DNA of 64,000 nt from Enterobacter asburiae (GTDB lineage: Bacteria; Pseudomonadota; Gammaproteobacteria; Enterobacterales; Enterobacteriaceae): the NCBI RefSeq assembly GCF_024599655.1, contig NZ_CP102247.1:868001-932000 (forward strand), written 5' to 3'. This document shows, piece after piece, positions 41,984 through 50,293 of this stretch. How positions within the stretch are numbered: position 1 is the first letter of the stretch; every line of letters begins with the position of its first letter. The position numbers were made by a program, and so were the translations under genes. The notes under the pieces were generated by a model. The model did not search any database, had not been told where the DNA came from, and was given only the letters and a program-made list of their open reading frames with translations.

Positions 41984-42643
41984 ATGACGCAGGATGAACT
42001 GAAAAAAGCAGTAGGATGGGCCGCTCTCCAGTACGTGCAGCCGGGTACCATTGTCGGTGTCGGTACGGGATCAACCGCGGCACACTTTATCGATGCACTG
42101 GGCACGATGAAGGGGCAAATCGAGGGCGCGGTTTCCAGCTCTGATGCTTCCACGGAAAAGCTGAAAAGCCTCGGCATTACCGTTTTCGATCTCAACGAAG
42201 TGGATCGTCTGGGGATTTACGTTGATGGCGCGGATGAAATCAACGGCCACATGCAGATGATCAAAGGCGGCGGCGCGGCGCTGACGCGCGAAAAAATCAT
42301 CGCCTCCGTTGCGGACAAGTTCATCTGCATCGCGGACGCCTCCAAGCAGGTCGACATTCTGGGTAACTTCCCGCTGCCGGTCGAAGTGATCCCGATGGCG
42401 CGTAGCGCGGTTGCCCGTCAGCTGGTGAAGCTGGGCGGTCGTCCGGAATATCGTCAGGGCGTCGTCACCGACAACGGTAACGTGATCCTCGATGTTCACG
42501 GTCTGGAAATTCTCGACGCAATTGCGCTGGAAAATGCCATCAACGCTATCCCAGGCGTAGTGACCGTAGGGCTATTCGCCAACCGTGGCGCGGATGTGGC
42601 GCTGATTGGCACCGCTGACGGCGTGAAAACCATCGTAAAATGA
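41984..42643 (+). CDS. rpiA: Ribose-5-phosphate isomerase A
   Basis: RpiA interconverts ribose 5-phosphate and ribulose 5-phosphate. The 219-residue protein has the phosphate-binding GVGTGSTAAHFI, the catalytic DGADEIN and the KGGGAALTREK segments. Together with tktA it gives this window two non-oxidative pentose phosphate enzymes. It is divergent from argP. Confidence 0.97.
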   Translation: MTQDELKKAVGWAALQYVQPGTIVGVGTGSTAAHFIDALGTMKGQIEGAVSSSDASTEKLKSLGITVFDLNEVDRLGIYVDGADEINGHMQMIKGGGAALTREKIIASVADKFICIADASKQVDILGNFPLPVEVIPMARSAVARQLVKLGGRPEYRQGVVTDNGNVILDVHGLEILDAIALENAINAIPGVVTVGLFANRGADVALIGTADGVKTIVK

Positions 42644-42649
42644 TCTGAC

Positions 42650-42681
42650 GGGGGGAGCCCTCCCCCCGCTAAAAAATTTTT
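42650..42681 (+). terminator. Possible terminator of rpiA
   Basis: GGGGGGA pairs with TCCCCCC around a GCCC loop, 6 bp after the rpiA stop. The following GCTAAAAAATTTTTG has T only after an A run, so it is not a standard terminator. Confidence 0.5.
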
Positions 42682-42909
42682 GAAAAGCTAAATTCGGTGA
42701 CTTGTGTCACGTTTTTCAGCCTCTTTTGCCGATCCTGCCGCGTTTGTAAATTTCCATAGCATTTTCCTCTGGCATTTTGCTCTGGATGACTTTTCTTCAG
42801 AGTGCCGACGCAAACGTTCATATTGCTGCAATAGTTTTTTTTGATATGTTGGCTACAGCGGATTCATATCCAGCACAACATCAGTTCAGACAAAAACAGG
42901 GTCGGGGAA

Positions 42910-44142
42910 ATGGCAAAGGTATCACTGGAAAAAGACAAGATTAAATTCCTGCTGGTTGAGGGCGTGCATCAAAAAGCAATCGATAGCCTTCGTGCGGCAG
43001 GTTACACCAACATCGAATTTCACAAAGGCGCGCTCGATACCGAAGAGCTGAAAGCGTCCATCCGTGATGCCCACTTCATTGGCCTGCGATCCCGTACTCA
43101 TCTGACTGAAGACGTTATTGCCGCGGCGGAAAAGCTGGTGGCTATCGGCTGCTTCTGCATCGGAACCAACCAGGTTGACCTGAATGCTGCCGCCAGACGC
43201 GGTATTCCCGTCTTCAACGCCCCGTTCTCCAACACCCGTTCCGTGGCGGAGCTGGTGATTGGCGAGCTGCTTCTGCTGCTGCGCGGCATTCCAGAAGCGA
43301 ACGCCAAGGCGCACCGCGGCGTGTGGAACAAGCTGGCGTCTGGCTCTTTCGAAGCGCGTGGTAAAAAGCTGGGGATTATCGGCTACGGCCACATCGGTAC
43401 GCAGCTCGGTATTCTGGCGGAATCCCTGGGTATGCACGTATTTTTCTACGATATCGAAAGCAAGCTGCCGCTGGGCAATGCGACCCAGGTTCAACACCTG
43501 TCTGACCTGCTGAACATGAGCGATGTGGTGAGCCTGCACGTACCGGAAAATGCCTCCACCAAAAACATGATGGGCGCGGAAGAGCTGGCGCTGATGAAGC
43601 CGGGCTCGCTGCTGATCAACGCCGCGCGCGGCACGGTTGTCGATATCCCAGCACTGGCGGATGCGCTGAAGCGTAAGCATCTGGCGGGCGCGGCCATCGA
43701 CGTATTCCCGACGGAGCCAGCCACCAACAGCGATCCGTTTACCTCTCCGCTGTGCGAGTTCGACAACGTGATCCTGACGCCGCACATCGGCGGTTCTACT
43801 CAGGAAGCGCAGGAGAATATCGGCCTGGAAGTGGCGGGTAAGCTGAGCAAATACTCCGACAACGGGTCTACGCTCTCTGCCGTCAACTTCCCGGAAGTGT
43901 CTCTGCCGCTGCACGGTGGTCGTCGTCTGCTGCACATCCACGAAAACCGTCCGGGCGTGCTGACCGCGATTAACCAGATCTTTGCCGAGCAGGGCGTCAA
44001 CATTGCCGCGCAGTATCTGCAAACGAACTCGCAGATGGGCTACGTGGTTATTGATATCGAAGCGGATGACGATGTGGCCGAAAAAGCGCTGCAGAGTATG
44101 AAGGCGATTCAGGGGACGATTCGCGCGCGTCTGCTGTACTGA
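42910..44142 (+). CDS. serA: D-3-phosphoglycerate dehydrogenase
   Basis: SerA makes 3-phosphohydroxypyruvate, committing carbon to serine, and is inhibited by serine. The 410-residue protein has the NAD motif LGIIGYGHIGTQLGILAE, catalytic arginine in NAARGTVVDIPAL, catalytic histidine in LTPHIGGSTQEAQ, and a C-terminal ACT domain starting near LLHIHENRPGVLTAIN. The ATG at 42910 is chosen over an open frame from 42841 by length and by GGGGAA upstream. Confidence 0.97.
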   Translation: MAKVSLEKDKIKFLLVEGVHQKAIDSLRAAGYTNIEFHKGALDTEELKASIRDAHFIGLRSRTHLTEDVIAAAEKLVAIGCFCIGTNQVDLNAAARRGIPVFNAPFSNTRSVAELVIGELLLLLRGIPEANAKAHRGVWNKLASGSFEARGKKLGIIGYGHIGTQLGILAESLGMHVFFYDIESKLPLGNATQVQHLSDLLNMSDVVSLHVPENASTKNMMGAEELALMKPGSLLINAARGTVVDIPALADALKRKHLAGAAIDVFPTEPATNSDPFTSPLCEFDNVILTPHIGGSTQEAQENIGLEVAGKLSKYSDNGSTLSAVNFPEVSLPLHGGRRLLHIHENRPGVLTAINQIFAEQGVNIAAQYLQTNSQMGYVVIDIEADDDVAEKALQSMKAIQGTIRARLLY

Positions 44143-44159
44143 TGGTGTGGTTTGTGGTG

Positions 44160-44232
44160 TCGGGTGGCGGCTGCGCCTTACCCGACCTACGCTGAGAATT
44201 TGTAGGCCGGGTAAGCGTAAGCGCCACCCGGC
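44160..44232. repeat. REP/BIME pair between convergent serA and ygfA
   Basis: Inverted units TCGGGTGGCGGCTGCGCCTT followed by ACCCGACCTAC, and GTAGGCCGGGTAAGCGTAAG followed by CGCCACCCGGC. It fills nearly the whole 96-bp gap. In E. coli this interval carries the sibC/ibsC toxin-antitoxin RNA; none is seen here. Confidence 0.85.
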
Positions 44233-44238
44233 TTTATT

Positions 44239-44835
44239 CTACCAGACCCAGATTTTGCTGGGCGTCACTACCGCCGGCAGCGGCACATCCCACTTCTCCC
44301 CCGGCAACGCCTCCACGCCCTGACAATCATGCGCATAGCCCACCGGCTGCAACCCGTACTGCTGCCAGTTTTGCAGCGTCCGGTCGTAAAAGCCGCCGCC
44401 CATCCCTAAACGCTGGCCCTGTTCATCAAACGCCACCAGCGGCGTAATCAGCACATCCAGCTGTGACAGCGGCAGCACGTCGCGCACGTCGAGTTTCGGC
44501 TCGGTGATTTTCAGGCGATTCACCACCAGCTCGCTGTGCGGGTGGTAGTGCAGAAACAGCAGATTACCGTCGCTAAACGGGTGCAGCACCGGCAGATAGA
44601 CCTTCTTCCCGGCGCGCCAGAGCTGTTCTATCAGCGGTTGGGTATCCAGCTCTCCATCAAACGACAGAAACAGCGCAACGGTGTGCGCCATCACGACAGG
44701 GGGATACGCCATCATACGGGCGGCGGCCTGCTGGGCAAAATGCGCTTGCTGATCGGAGGTTAACGCACGGCGGCGCTGACGAATTAACTGACGGATGTCC
44801 TGGCGTGAAGCAGAAACTTCAGGGAATTGAGTCAT
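44239..44835 (-). CDS. ygfA: 5-formyltetrahydrofolate cyclo-ligase
   Basis: A 198-residue enzyme that converts 5-formyltetrahydrofolate to 5,10-methenyltetrahydrofolate using ATP. It has an N-terminal RQLIRQRRRAL, the LFLSFDGELDTQPLIEQLWRAG region and the nucleotide-binding LGMGGGFYDRTL motif. The start at 44835 (MTQFPEVSAS) lies 24 bp after the 6S RNA 3' end. The frame runs on into the 6S gene, but that part is non-coding. It is cotranscribed with ssrS as in E. coli. Confidence 0.93.
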   Translation of the reverse strand: MTQFPEVSASRQDIRQLIRQRRRALTSDQQAHFAQQAAARMMAYPPVVMAHTVALFLSFDGELDTQPLIEQLWRAGKKVYLPVLHPFSDGNLLFLHYHPHSELVVNRLKITEPKLDVRDVLPLSQLDVLITPLVAFDEQGQRLGMGGGFYDRTLQNWQQYGLQPVGYAHDCQGVEALPGEKWDVPLPAVVTPSKIWVW

Positions 44836-44859
44836 GGTAGTCGGTAGAAGAAAAGAGAG

Positions 44860-45043
44860 GGAATCTCCGAGATGCCGCCGCAGGCTGTAACCCTTGAACC
44901 CTTGGTTCAAGGTGAATGTGTCGTCATAGTTTTAAGGCTTCTCGGACGGACCGAGCATGCTCACCAACCATGGAGCGCCACATTCTTGTGGTATGAAATA
45001 TCGGCTCAGGGGACTGGCCCGCTTGCGAACATCTCAGAGAAAT
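44860..45043 (-). ncRNA. ssrS: 6S RNA
   Basis: The minus-strand transcript is 184 nt, the E. coli length. It begins ATTTCTCTGAGATGTTCGCA and ends CGGCGGCATCTCGGAGATTC C. The paired ends and the internal bulge region (CCCTGAGCCGATATTTCATA, TGAGCATGCTCGGTCCGTCC) are as in 6S RNA. It binds the sigma-70 RNA polymerase holoenzyme and damps transcription in stationary phase. It lies between zapA and ygfA, the usual place. Recognised by sequence identity with the known RNA. Confidence 0.97.
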
Positions 45044-45084
45044 TTTGTCTTCACAGTTACTCTACCATAGTCAACTGAGAAGTG

Positions 45085-45414
45085 TTATTCAAACTTTGGT
45101 CCCGGTCTTTCGGGATTGCGACCTTGATCAAGCAATGCCTGTTCTATGGTCTGCTGGAGCATTTTAATGCGCTGCTCCATGCTTGCCGCGTAGTCGCGGG
45201 TCTTCGCTTTTTCCTGAGTCAGTTCATAGCTGATGTTCAACGCGGCGATGAAAACCAGCTGCTCAGTATTTGTGACTCTAGTGCGTTCTTTTAGATCTTG
45301 CAACCGCTGATTCAAATCGTCCGCTGCCTGATTCAAAGCATCCCTTTGTTCAGGCGGACAATTCACTCGCAGTGAACGGCCAAAAATCTGGAGATCGACG
45401 GGTTGTGCAGACAT
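45085..45414 (-). CDS. zapA: Cell division protein ZapA
   Basis: ZapA crosslinks FtsZ filaments in the division ring. The 109-residue protein starts MSAQPVDLQIFGRSLRVNCP and continues into a long coiled coil (QAADDLNQRLQDLKERTRV, KTRDYAASMEQRIKMLQQT). Full length. It lies upstream of ssrS and divergent from ygfB. Confidence 0.96.
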   Translation of the reverse strand: MSAQPVDLQIFGRSLRVNCPPEQRDALNQAADDLNQRLQDLKERTRVTNTEQLVFIAALNISYELTQEKAKTRDYAASMEQRIKMLQQTIEQALLDQGRNPERPGPKFE

Positions 45415-45582
45415 GCCACCTTCCTGCTGATTGACTGCGCTGCCTTCGCTTACTGCCCCGGGGGCTGCGAAGGGGCGACACTATAGCTACCCTGATGTGA
45501 AGATACAAGCCCTTTTCTGGTATCACCAGGGTCCAAAGTGGTAGCATATCATGAAACTTCCCCCCTTTGATGACGAATGCTC

Positions 45583-46161
45583 ATGTCTATACAGAACGAA
45601 ATGCCTGGTTACAAGGATTTAAACCAGTTACTGAACCAGCAGGGAATCGGTTTAACCCCTGCCGAAATGCACGGTCTGATCAGTGGCATGCTGTGCGGCG
45701 GAAACAGCGACAGCTCCTGGCAGCCGCTGATCCACGACCTCACGAACGAAGGGCTGGCGTTTGGTCACGAACTGGCAGAAGCGCTGCGTAAAATGCACGC
45801 GACGACCAGCGATTCGTTGGAAGACGATGGCTTCCTTTTTCAGCTTTATCTGCCTGAAGGGGACGACGTCAGCGTGTTCGATCGTGCCGATGCGCTGGCC
45901 GGCTGGGTAAACCACTATCTGCTGGGGCTGGGCGTGACGCAGCCTAAACTGGATAAAGTGACCGGCGAAGCGGGTGAAGCGATCGACGATCTGCGCAACA
46001 TTGCCCAGCTCGGCTACGATGAAGACGAAGACCAGGAAGAGCTGGAAATGTCTCTTGAAGAGATTATTGAGTATGTGCGCGTGGCGGCACTGCTGTGCCA
46101 CGATAACTTCACGCGCTCACAGCCGACCGCGCCGGAAGTCCGCAAGCCAACCTTACACTAA
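45583..46161 (+). CDS. ygfB: YgfB family protein (UPF0149)
   Basis: A 192-residue acidic protein, MSIQNEMPGYKDLNQLL..., with the family motif TPAEMHGLISGMLCGGNSDSS. In Pseudomonas the homologue affects beta-lactam resistance regulation; its role in enterobacteria is not known. The ATG at 45583 gives the E. coli length; an ATG two codons before is less likely. It begins the ygfB-pepP-ubiH-ubiI cluster. Confidence 0.94.
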   Translation: MSIQNEMPGYKDLNQLLNQQGIGLTPAEMHGLISGMLCGGNSDSSWQPLIHDLTNEGLAFGHELAEALRKMHATTSDSLEDDGFLFQLYLPEGDDVSVFDRADALAGWVNHYLLGLGVTQPKLDKVTGEAGEAIDDLRNIAQLGYDEDEDQEELEMSLEEIIEYVRVAALLCHDNFTRSQPTAPEVRKPTLH

Positions 46162-46186
46162 GAAAAATAACGCACAGGAGGGTGTC

Positions 46187-47506
46187 ATGGTTATCTCGAG
46201 TCAAGAGTATTCCCGCCGCCGTCAGGCGCTGCTGGCAACAATGCAGCCGGGCAGCGCCGCGCTGATTTTTGCTGCGCCCGAAGTTACGCGCAGCGCCGAC
46301 AGCGAATATCCCTATCGCCAGAGCAGCGATTTCTGGTACTTCACCGGCTTTAACGAGCCGGAAGCGGTGCTGGTGCTGATTAAGAGCAATGACACCCACA
46401 ATCACAGCGTAATTTTCAACCGCGTGCGCGATCTGACGGCTGAAATCTGGTTTGGCCGCCGCTTAGGCCAGGAGGCCGCCCCGGCGAAGCTGGGCGTTGA
46501 CCGTGCGCTGGCGTTTAGCGAAATCAACCAGCAGCTCTATCAGCTGCTTAACGGCCTCGACGTGCTCTATCACGCGCAGGGAGAATATGCTTACGCCGAT
46601 GAGATTGTTTTCACCGCGCTGGATAAGCTGCGCAAAGGCTCGCGGCAGAACCTGTCCGCGCCCGCTACGCTGACGGACTGGCGTCCGGTGGTGCATGAGA
46701 TGCGCCTGTTCAAGTCAGAAGAAGAGCTGAATTTGATGCGTCGTGCGGGCGAAATCAGCGCGCTGGCGCACACCCGCGCCATGGAGAAGTGCCGTCCCGG
46801 GCTGTTCGAATACCAGCTGGAAGGTGAAATTCACCACGAATTTAACCGCCACGGCGCGCGTTATCCCTCCTACAACACCATCGTTGGCGGCGGGGAAAAC
46901 GGCTGCATTCTGCACTACACCGAGAACGAAAGCGCGCTGCGCGACGGCGATCTGGTGCTGATTGACGCCGGCTGCGAATTTCAGGGCTACGCGGGGGATA
47001 TCACCCGCACCTTCCCGGTGAACGGTAAATTCTCACCGGCACAGCGCGCGATTTACGACATCGTTCTCGACTCGCTTGAGACGGCGCTCAGGCTGTATCG
47101 TCCCGGAACGTCCATGCAGGAAGTGACCGGTGAAGTGGTGCGGATCATGATTACCGGTCTGGTGAAGCTCGGCATTCTGAAGGGCGACGTCGACACCCTG
47201 ATTGCTGAAAATGCGCATCGACCGTATTTCATGCACGGCCTGAGCCACTGGCTGGGGCTGGATGTACATGACGTTGGCGCGTACGGCACGGACCGTTCGC
47301 GCGTGCTGGAGCCGGGCATGGTGTTAACCGTGGAGCCGGGGCTGTATATCGCGCCGGATGCCGACGTGCCTGAAGAGTACCGCGGCATTGGCATTCGTAT
47401 TGAAGACGACATCGTGATTACCGAAACCGGTAACGAAAACCTGACCGCGAGCGTCGTGAAAAACGCTGACGATATCGAGGCGCTGATGGCAGCGGCACGC
47501 GCATGA
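46187..47506 (+). CDS. pepP: Xaa-Pro aminopeptidase P
   Basis: PepP removes an N-terminal residue followed by proline. The 439-residue manganese enzyme has an N-terminal AMP_N domain and a pita-bread catalytic domain with ligands in LIDAGCEFQGYAGDITRTFP, MHGLSHWLGLDVHD, LTVEPGLYI and RIEDDIVIT. The ATG at 46187 follows ACAGGAGG; the frame is open back to 45974 in ygfB. It overlaps ubiH by ATGA. Confidence 0.96.
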   Translation: MVISSQEYSRRRQALLATMQPGSAALIFAAPEVTRSADSEYPYRQSSDFWYFTGFNEPEAVLVLIKSNDTHNHSVIFNRVRDLTAEIWFGRRLGQEAAPAKLGVDRALAFSEINQQLYQLLNGLDVLYHAQGEYAYADEIVFTALDKLRKGSRQNLSAPATLTDWRPVVHEMRLFKSEEELNLMRRAGEISALAHTRAMEKCRPGLFEYQLEGEIHHEFNRHGARYPSYNTIVGGGENGCILHYTENESALRDGDLVLIDAGCEFQGYAGDITRTFPVNGKFSPAQRAIYDIVLDSLETALRLYRPGTSMQEVTGEVVRIMITGLVKLGILKGDVDTLIAENAHRPYFMHGLSHWLGLDVHDVGAYGTDRSRVLEPGMVLTVEPGLYIAPDADVPEEYRGIGIRIEDDIVITETGNENLTASVVKNADDIEALMAAARA

Positions 47507-48681
47507 GCGTGATTATCGTTGGCGGCGGCATGACCGGGGCCACGCTGGCGCTGGCCATTTCGCATTTGACGAAAGGCCAGCTTCCGGTGCACCTGGTGGA
47601 AGCCGTCGCGCCGCAGGCAAAGAATCATCCCGGTTTTGATGCCCGCGCCATTGCCCTGGCGCAGGGTACCTGCCAGCAACTGTCCCGCATTGGCATCTGG
47701 CAGGCCATCGCCGATTGCGCGACGGCAATTAACACCGTTCACGTAAGCGATCGCGGTCATGCTGGCTTTGTGACGCTGGACGCGCAGGATTACCGTATCG
47801 ACGCGCTGGGTCAGGTTGTTGAACTCCACGACGTTGGCCTGCGTCTGTTCCGTCTGTTACAGGATGCGCCGGGCGTCACGCTTCACTGTCCGGCGCGCGT
47901 GGCCAGTTTTAGCCGCAGCGAAGATGCGGTCAGCGTAGCCCTCGATAATGGCACCGTTCTCGACGGTCAGCTTCTGGTGGCGGCGGACGGCTCGCGTTCG
48001 GCGCTCGGCACGCAGTGCGGCGTCGAGTGGCGACAGCAGCCTTACGGGCAGGTTGCGGTCATTGCGAACGTCTCTACCGCAGCAGAACACCACGGCCGGG
48101 CGTTTGAACGCTTCACGCAGCACGGTCCGCTGGCCATGCTGCCGATGTCGGACGGGCGCTGTTCCCTCGTCTGGTGTCACCCGCAGGATAAGGCTGAAGA
48201 GGTAAAAGCTTGGTCAGACGAACGTTTTTGCACCGAGCTGCAAAAGGCCTTTGGCTGGCGGCTGGGGCGTATTACCCATGCGGGGAAACGTGCGGTCTAT
48301 CCGCTGTCGTTAACCACCGCATCGCAGTCTGTTTCTCACCGCGTGGCGCTGGTCGGCAACGCCGCGCAGACATTACATCCGATTGCCGGACAAGGATTTA
48401 ACCTTGGGCTGCGTGATGTCATGAGCCTGGCGGAATCGCTGGCGCAGGCATGGGGCGAGCAAAAAGACTGTGGCGCATACCCGGTACTCAGCCATTACCA
48501 GAAGCGACGTCAGGCCGATAAAGAGGCGACGATTGGCGTCACCGACGGCTTAGTCCATCTCTTTGCCAATCGCTGGGCACCGCTGGTTGCAGGTCGCAAC
48601 CTCGGGCTGATGGCGATGGAATTATTCATTCCGGCACGTGACGTGCTGGCGCAGCGGACTCTTGGTTGGGTCGCGCGTTAA
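47503..48681 (+). CDS. ubiH: 2-octaprenyl-6-methoxyphenol hydroxylase
   Basis: A flavin monooxygenase of ubiquinone biosynthesis that hydroxylates C1 of the ring. The 392-residue protein starts MSVIIVGGGMTGATLALAIS, an FAD-binding Rossmann motif, and has the later DG motif LVAADGSRSALG and the GD-like VALVGNAAQTLHPIAGQGFN. It overlaps pepP and is followed by ubiI 12 bp later. Confidence 0.96.
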   Translation: MSVIIVGGGMTGATLALAISHLTKGQLPVHLVEAVAPQAKNHPGFDARAIALAQGTCQQLSRIGIWQAIADCATAINTVHVSDRGHAGFVTLDAQDYRIDALGQVVELHDVGLRLFRLLQDAPGVTLHCPARVASFSRSEDAVSVALDNGTVLDGQLLVAADGSRSALGTQCGVEWRQQPYGQVAVIANVSTAAEHHGRAFERFTQHGPLAMLPMSDGRCSLVWCHPQDKAEEVKAWSDERFCTELQKAFGWRLGRITHAGKRAVYPLSLTTASQSVSHRVALVGNAAQTLHPIAGQGFNLGLRDVMSLAESLAQAWGEQKDCGAYPVLSHYQKRRQADKEATIGVTDGLVHLFANRWAPLVAGRNLGLMAMELFIPARDVLAQRTLGWVAR

Positions 48682-48693
48682 GGAGTTATCACC

Positions 48694-49896
48694 GTGCAAA
48701 ATGTTGATGTCGCCATCGTTGGCGGCGGTATGGTCGGACTGGCGCTGGCCTGTGGTTTACAGGGCAGCGGCCTGCGCGTGGCGGTGCTGGAGCAAAAGCA
48801 GCCTCAGCCCGTTGCGCCAGATGCTCCGCCGGAACTCCGCGTCTCGGCGATCAATGCCGCCAGCGAGAAATTGCTGACGCATCTTGGCGTCTGGGCAGAT
48901 ATTGTGGCGCAGCGCGCCAGCTGCTATCACGGCATGGAGGTGTGGGATAAAGACAGCTTTGGTCATATTGCTTTTGATGATGAAAGCATGGGCTATAGCC
49001 ATCTGGGTCATATCATCGAAAACGCGGTGATCCACCACGCGCTGTGGCAGAAAGCACAGCAGTGCAGCGATGTGACCCTGATTGCGCCAGCGCAGATCCA
49101 GCAGGTGGCATGGGGTGAAAACGAGGCGTTTATCACCTTACAAAGCGGCGACATGCTGACCGCGCGTCTGGTGGTCGGTGCTGACGGTGCCAACTCCTGG
49201 CTGCGGAATAAAGCCGATATCCCGCTGACCTTCTGGGATTACCGCCATCATGCTCTGGTGGCAACGATCCGCACCGAGGAGCCGCACGGCGGCGTGGCGC
49301 GGCAGATTTTCCACAACGACGGCATTCTGGCGTTCCTGCCGCTTGCCGATCCGCACCTGTGCTCGATTGTCTGGTCCCTGGTGCCGGAGCAAGCCCAGCA
49401 GATGCAGGAGGCGACGCCGGACGCCTTTAACCAGGCGCTGTGCGTGGCGTTTGATAACCGCCTTGGCCTGTGCACGCTTGAAAGCGAGCGTCAGGTATTC
49501 CCGTTAACCGGCCGCTACGCGCGTCAGTTTGCCGCGCACCGTCTGGCGCTGGTGGGGGATGCGGCTCACACCATTCATCCGCTGGCCGGGCAGGGCGTCA
49601 ACCTTGGCTTTATGGACGCGGCGGAGCTGGTTGAGGAGCTACGCCGCCTGCACCGCGAAGGGAAAGATATCGGCCAGCATCTGTATCTGCGTCGCTACGA
49701 GCGCAGCCGCAAGCACAGCGCGGCGATGATGCTGGCGGGCATGCAGGGCTTCCGCGAGCTGTTTGCCGGGGCGAATCCGGCGAAAAAACTGCTGCGCGAC
49801 ATTGGCCTCAAGCTTGCTGATACCCTTCCGGGTGTTAAACCCCAGCTCCTCCGTCAGGCAATGGGTCTTAACGACCTGCCGGACTGGCTACGTTAA
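48694..49896 (+). CDS. ubiI: 2-octaprenylphenol hydroxylase (VisC)
   Basis: A 400-residue flavin monooxygenase, paralogue of UbiH, that hydroxylates C5 in ubiquinone synthesis. FAD motif VAIVGGGMVGLALACGLQG, DG motif VVGADGANSWLRNKADI and GD motif LALVGDAAHTIHPLAGQGVN are present. GTG start at 48694 with AAGGAG nine bases before. E. coli protein is the same length. Confidence 0.96.
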   Translation: MQNVDVAIVGGGMVGLALACGLQGSGLRVAVLEQKQPQPVAPDAPPELRVSAINAASEKLLTHLGVWADIVAQRASCYHGMEVWDKDSFGHIAFDDESMGYSHLGHIIENAVIHHALWQKAQQCSDVTLIAPAQIQQVAWGENEAFITLQSGDMLTARLVVGADGANSWLRNKADIPLTFWDYRHHALVATIRTEEPHGGVARQIFHNDGILAFLPLADPHLCSIVWSLVPEQAQQMQEATPDAFNQALCVAFDNRLGLCTLESERQVFPLTGRYARQFAAHRLALVGDAAHTIHPLAGQGVNLGFMDAAELVEELRRLHREGKDIGQHLYLRRYERSRKHSAAMMLAGMQGFRELFAGANPAKKLLRDIGLKLADTLPGVKPQLLRQAMGLNDLPDWLR

Positions 49897-49963
49897 TTTA
49901 GACCCCTGTCACACTTTCTTTTCCCGGCCTCTGCGCCGGGGAAATTCTCTCGTTTGAAATATT

Positions 49964-50234
49964 CTAATTTCACATCATTTTTCGCATTAGATAATCTAAT
50001 GTCGTGTTTTTCTCGCTACGGAAATTCGGCCCGTTTTTCCGCACGAAATATCACCATGTGCTAAATCCTGTTAGATCATTGTTAATTTTGTGCGGGGTTA
50101 ATCGCATTTTTCCAGTGAATAACTCTGTAGGCTTTTTAGCGTTTTTTGGTCATAAGCTAATGTGATGACCCGTTTTACCTTATGGTTAACCGCCGGTTTC
50201 GGTGGTAAGTTCAGGTAAAAGAGAACGTTTGCGT
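49964..50234 (+). promoter_or_regulatory. Candidate GcvA and PurR sites in the gcvTHP control region
   Basis: The 397-bp gap before gcvT has no ORF. CTAAT motifs, the core bound by GcvA in E. coli, occur at 49964-49968, 49996-50000 and 50157-50161, and an inverted copy at 49986-49990. AAGAGAACGTTTGCGT at 50219-50234 matches the PurR consensus at 13 of 16 positions. GcvA, PurR and Lrp control of gcvTHP is known in E. coli. Just after ubiI, CCCGGC / GCCGGG forms a hairpin at 49923-49940. Confidence 0.55.
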
Positions 50235-50293
50235 CGGCACTCGGGAACGGGGCCGATACCGGGTTTCACGGTGAATTTTTCAACGAGGACAAG

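Noticed and set aside
44836..44910. N-terminal extension of ygfA into 44910
   Set aside because: The extension is encoded by the 3' part of 6S RNA; the ATG at 44835 gives the normal protein start.
49897..50293. Glycine riboswitch before gcvT
   Set aside because: No tandem aptamer core was recognised, and enterobacterial gcvTHP is controlled by proteins and GcvB instead.
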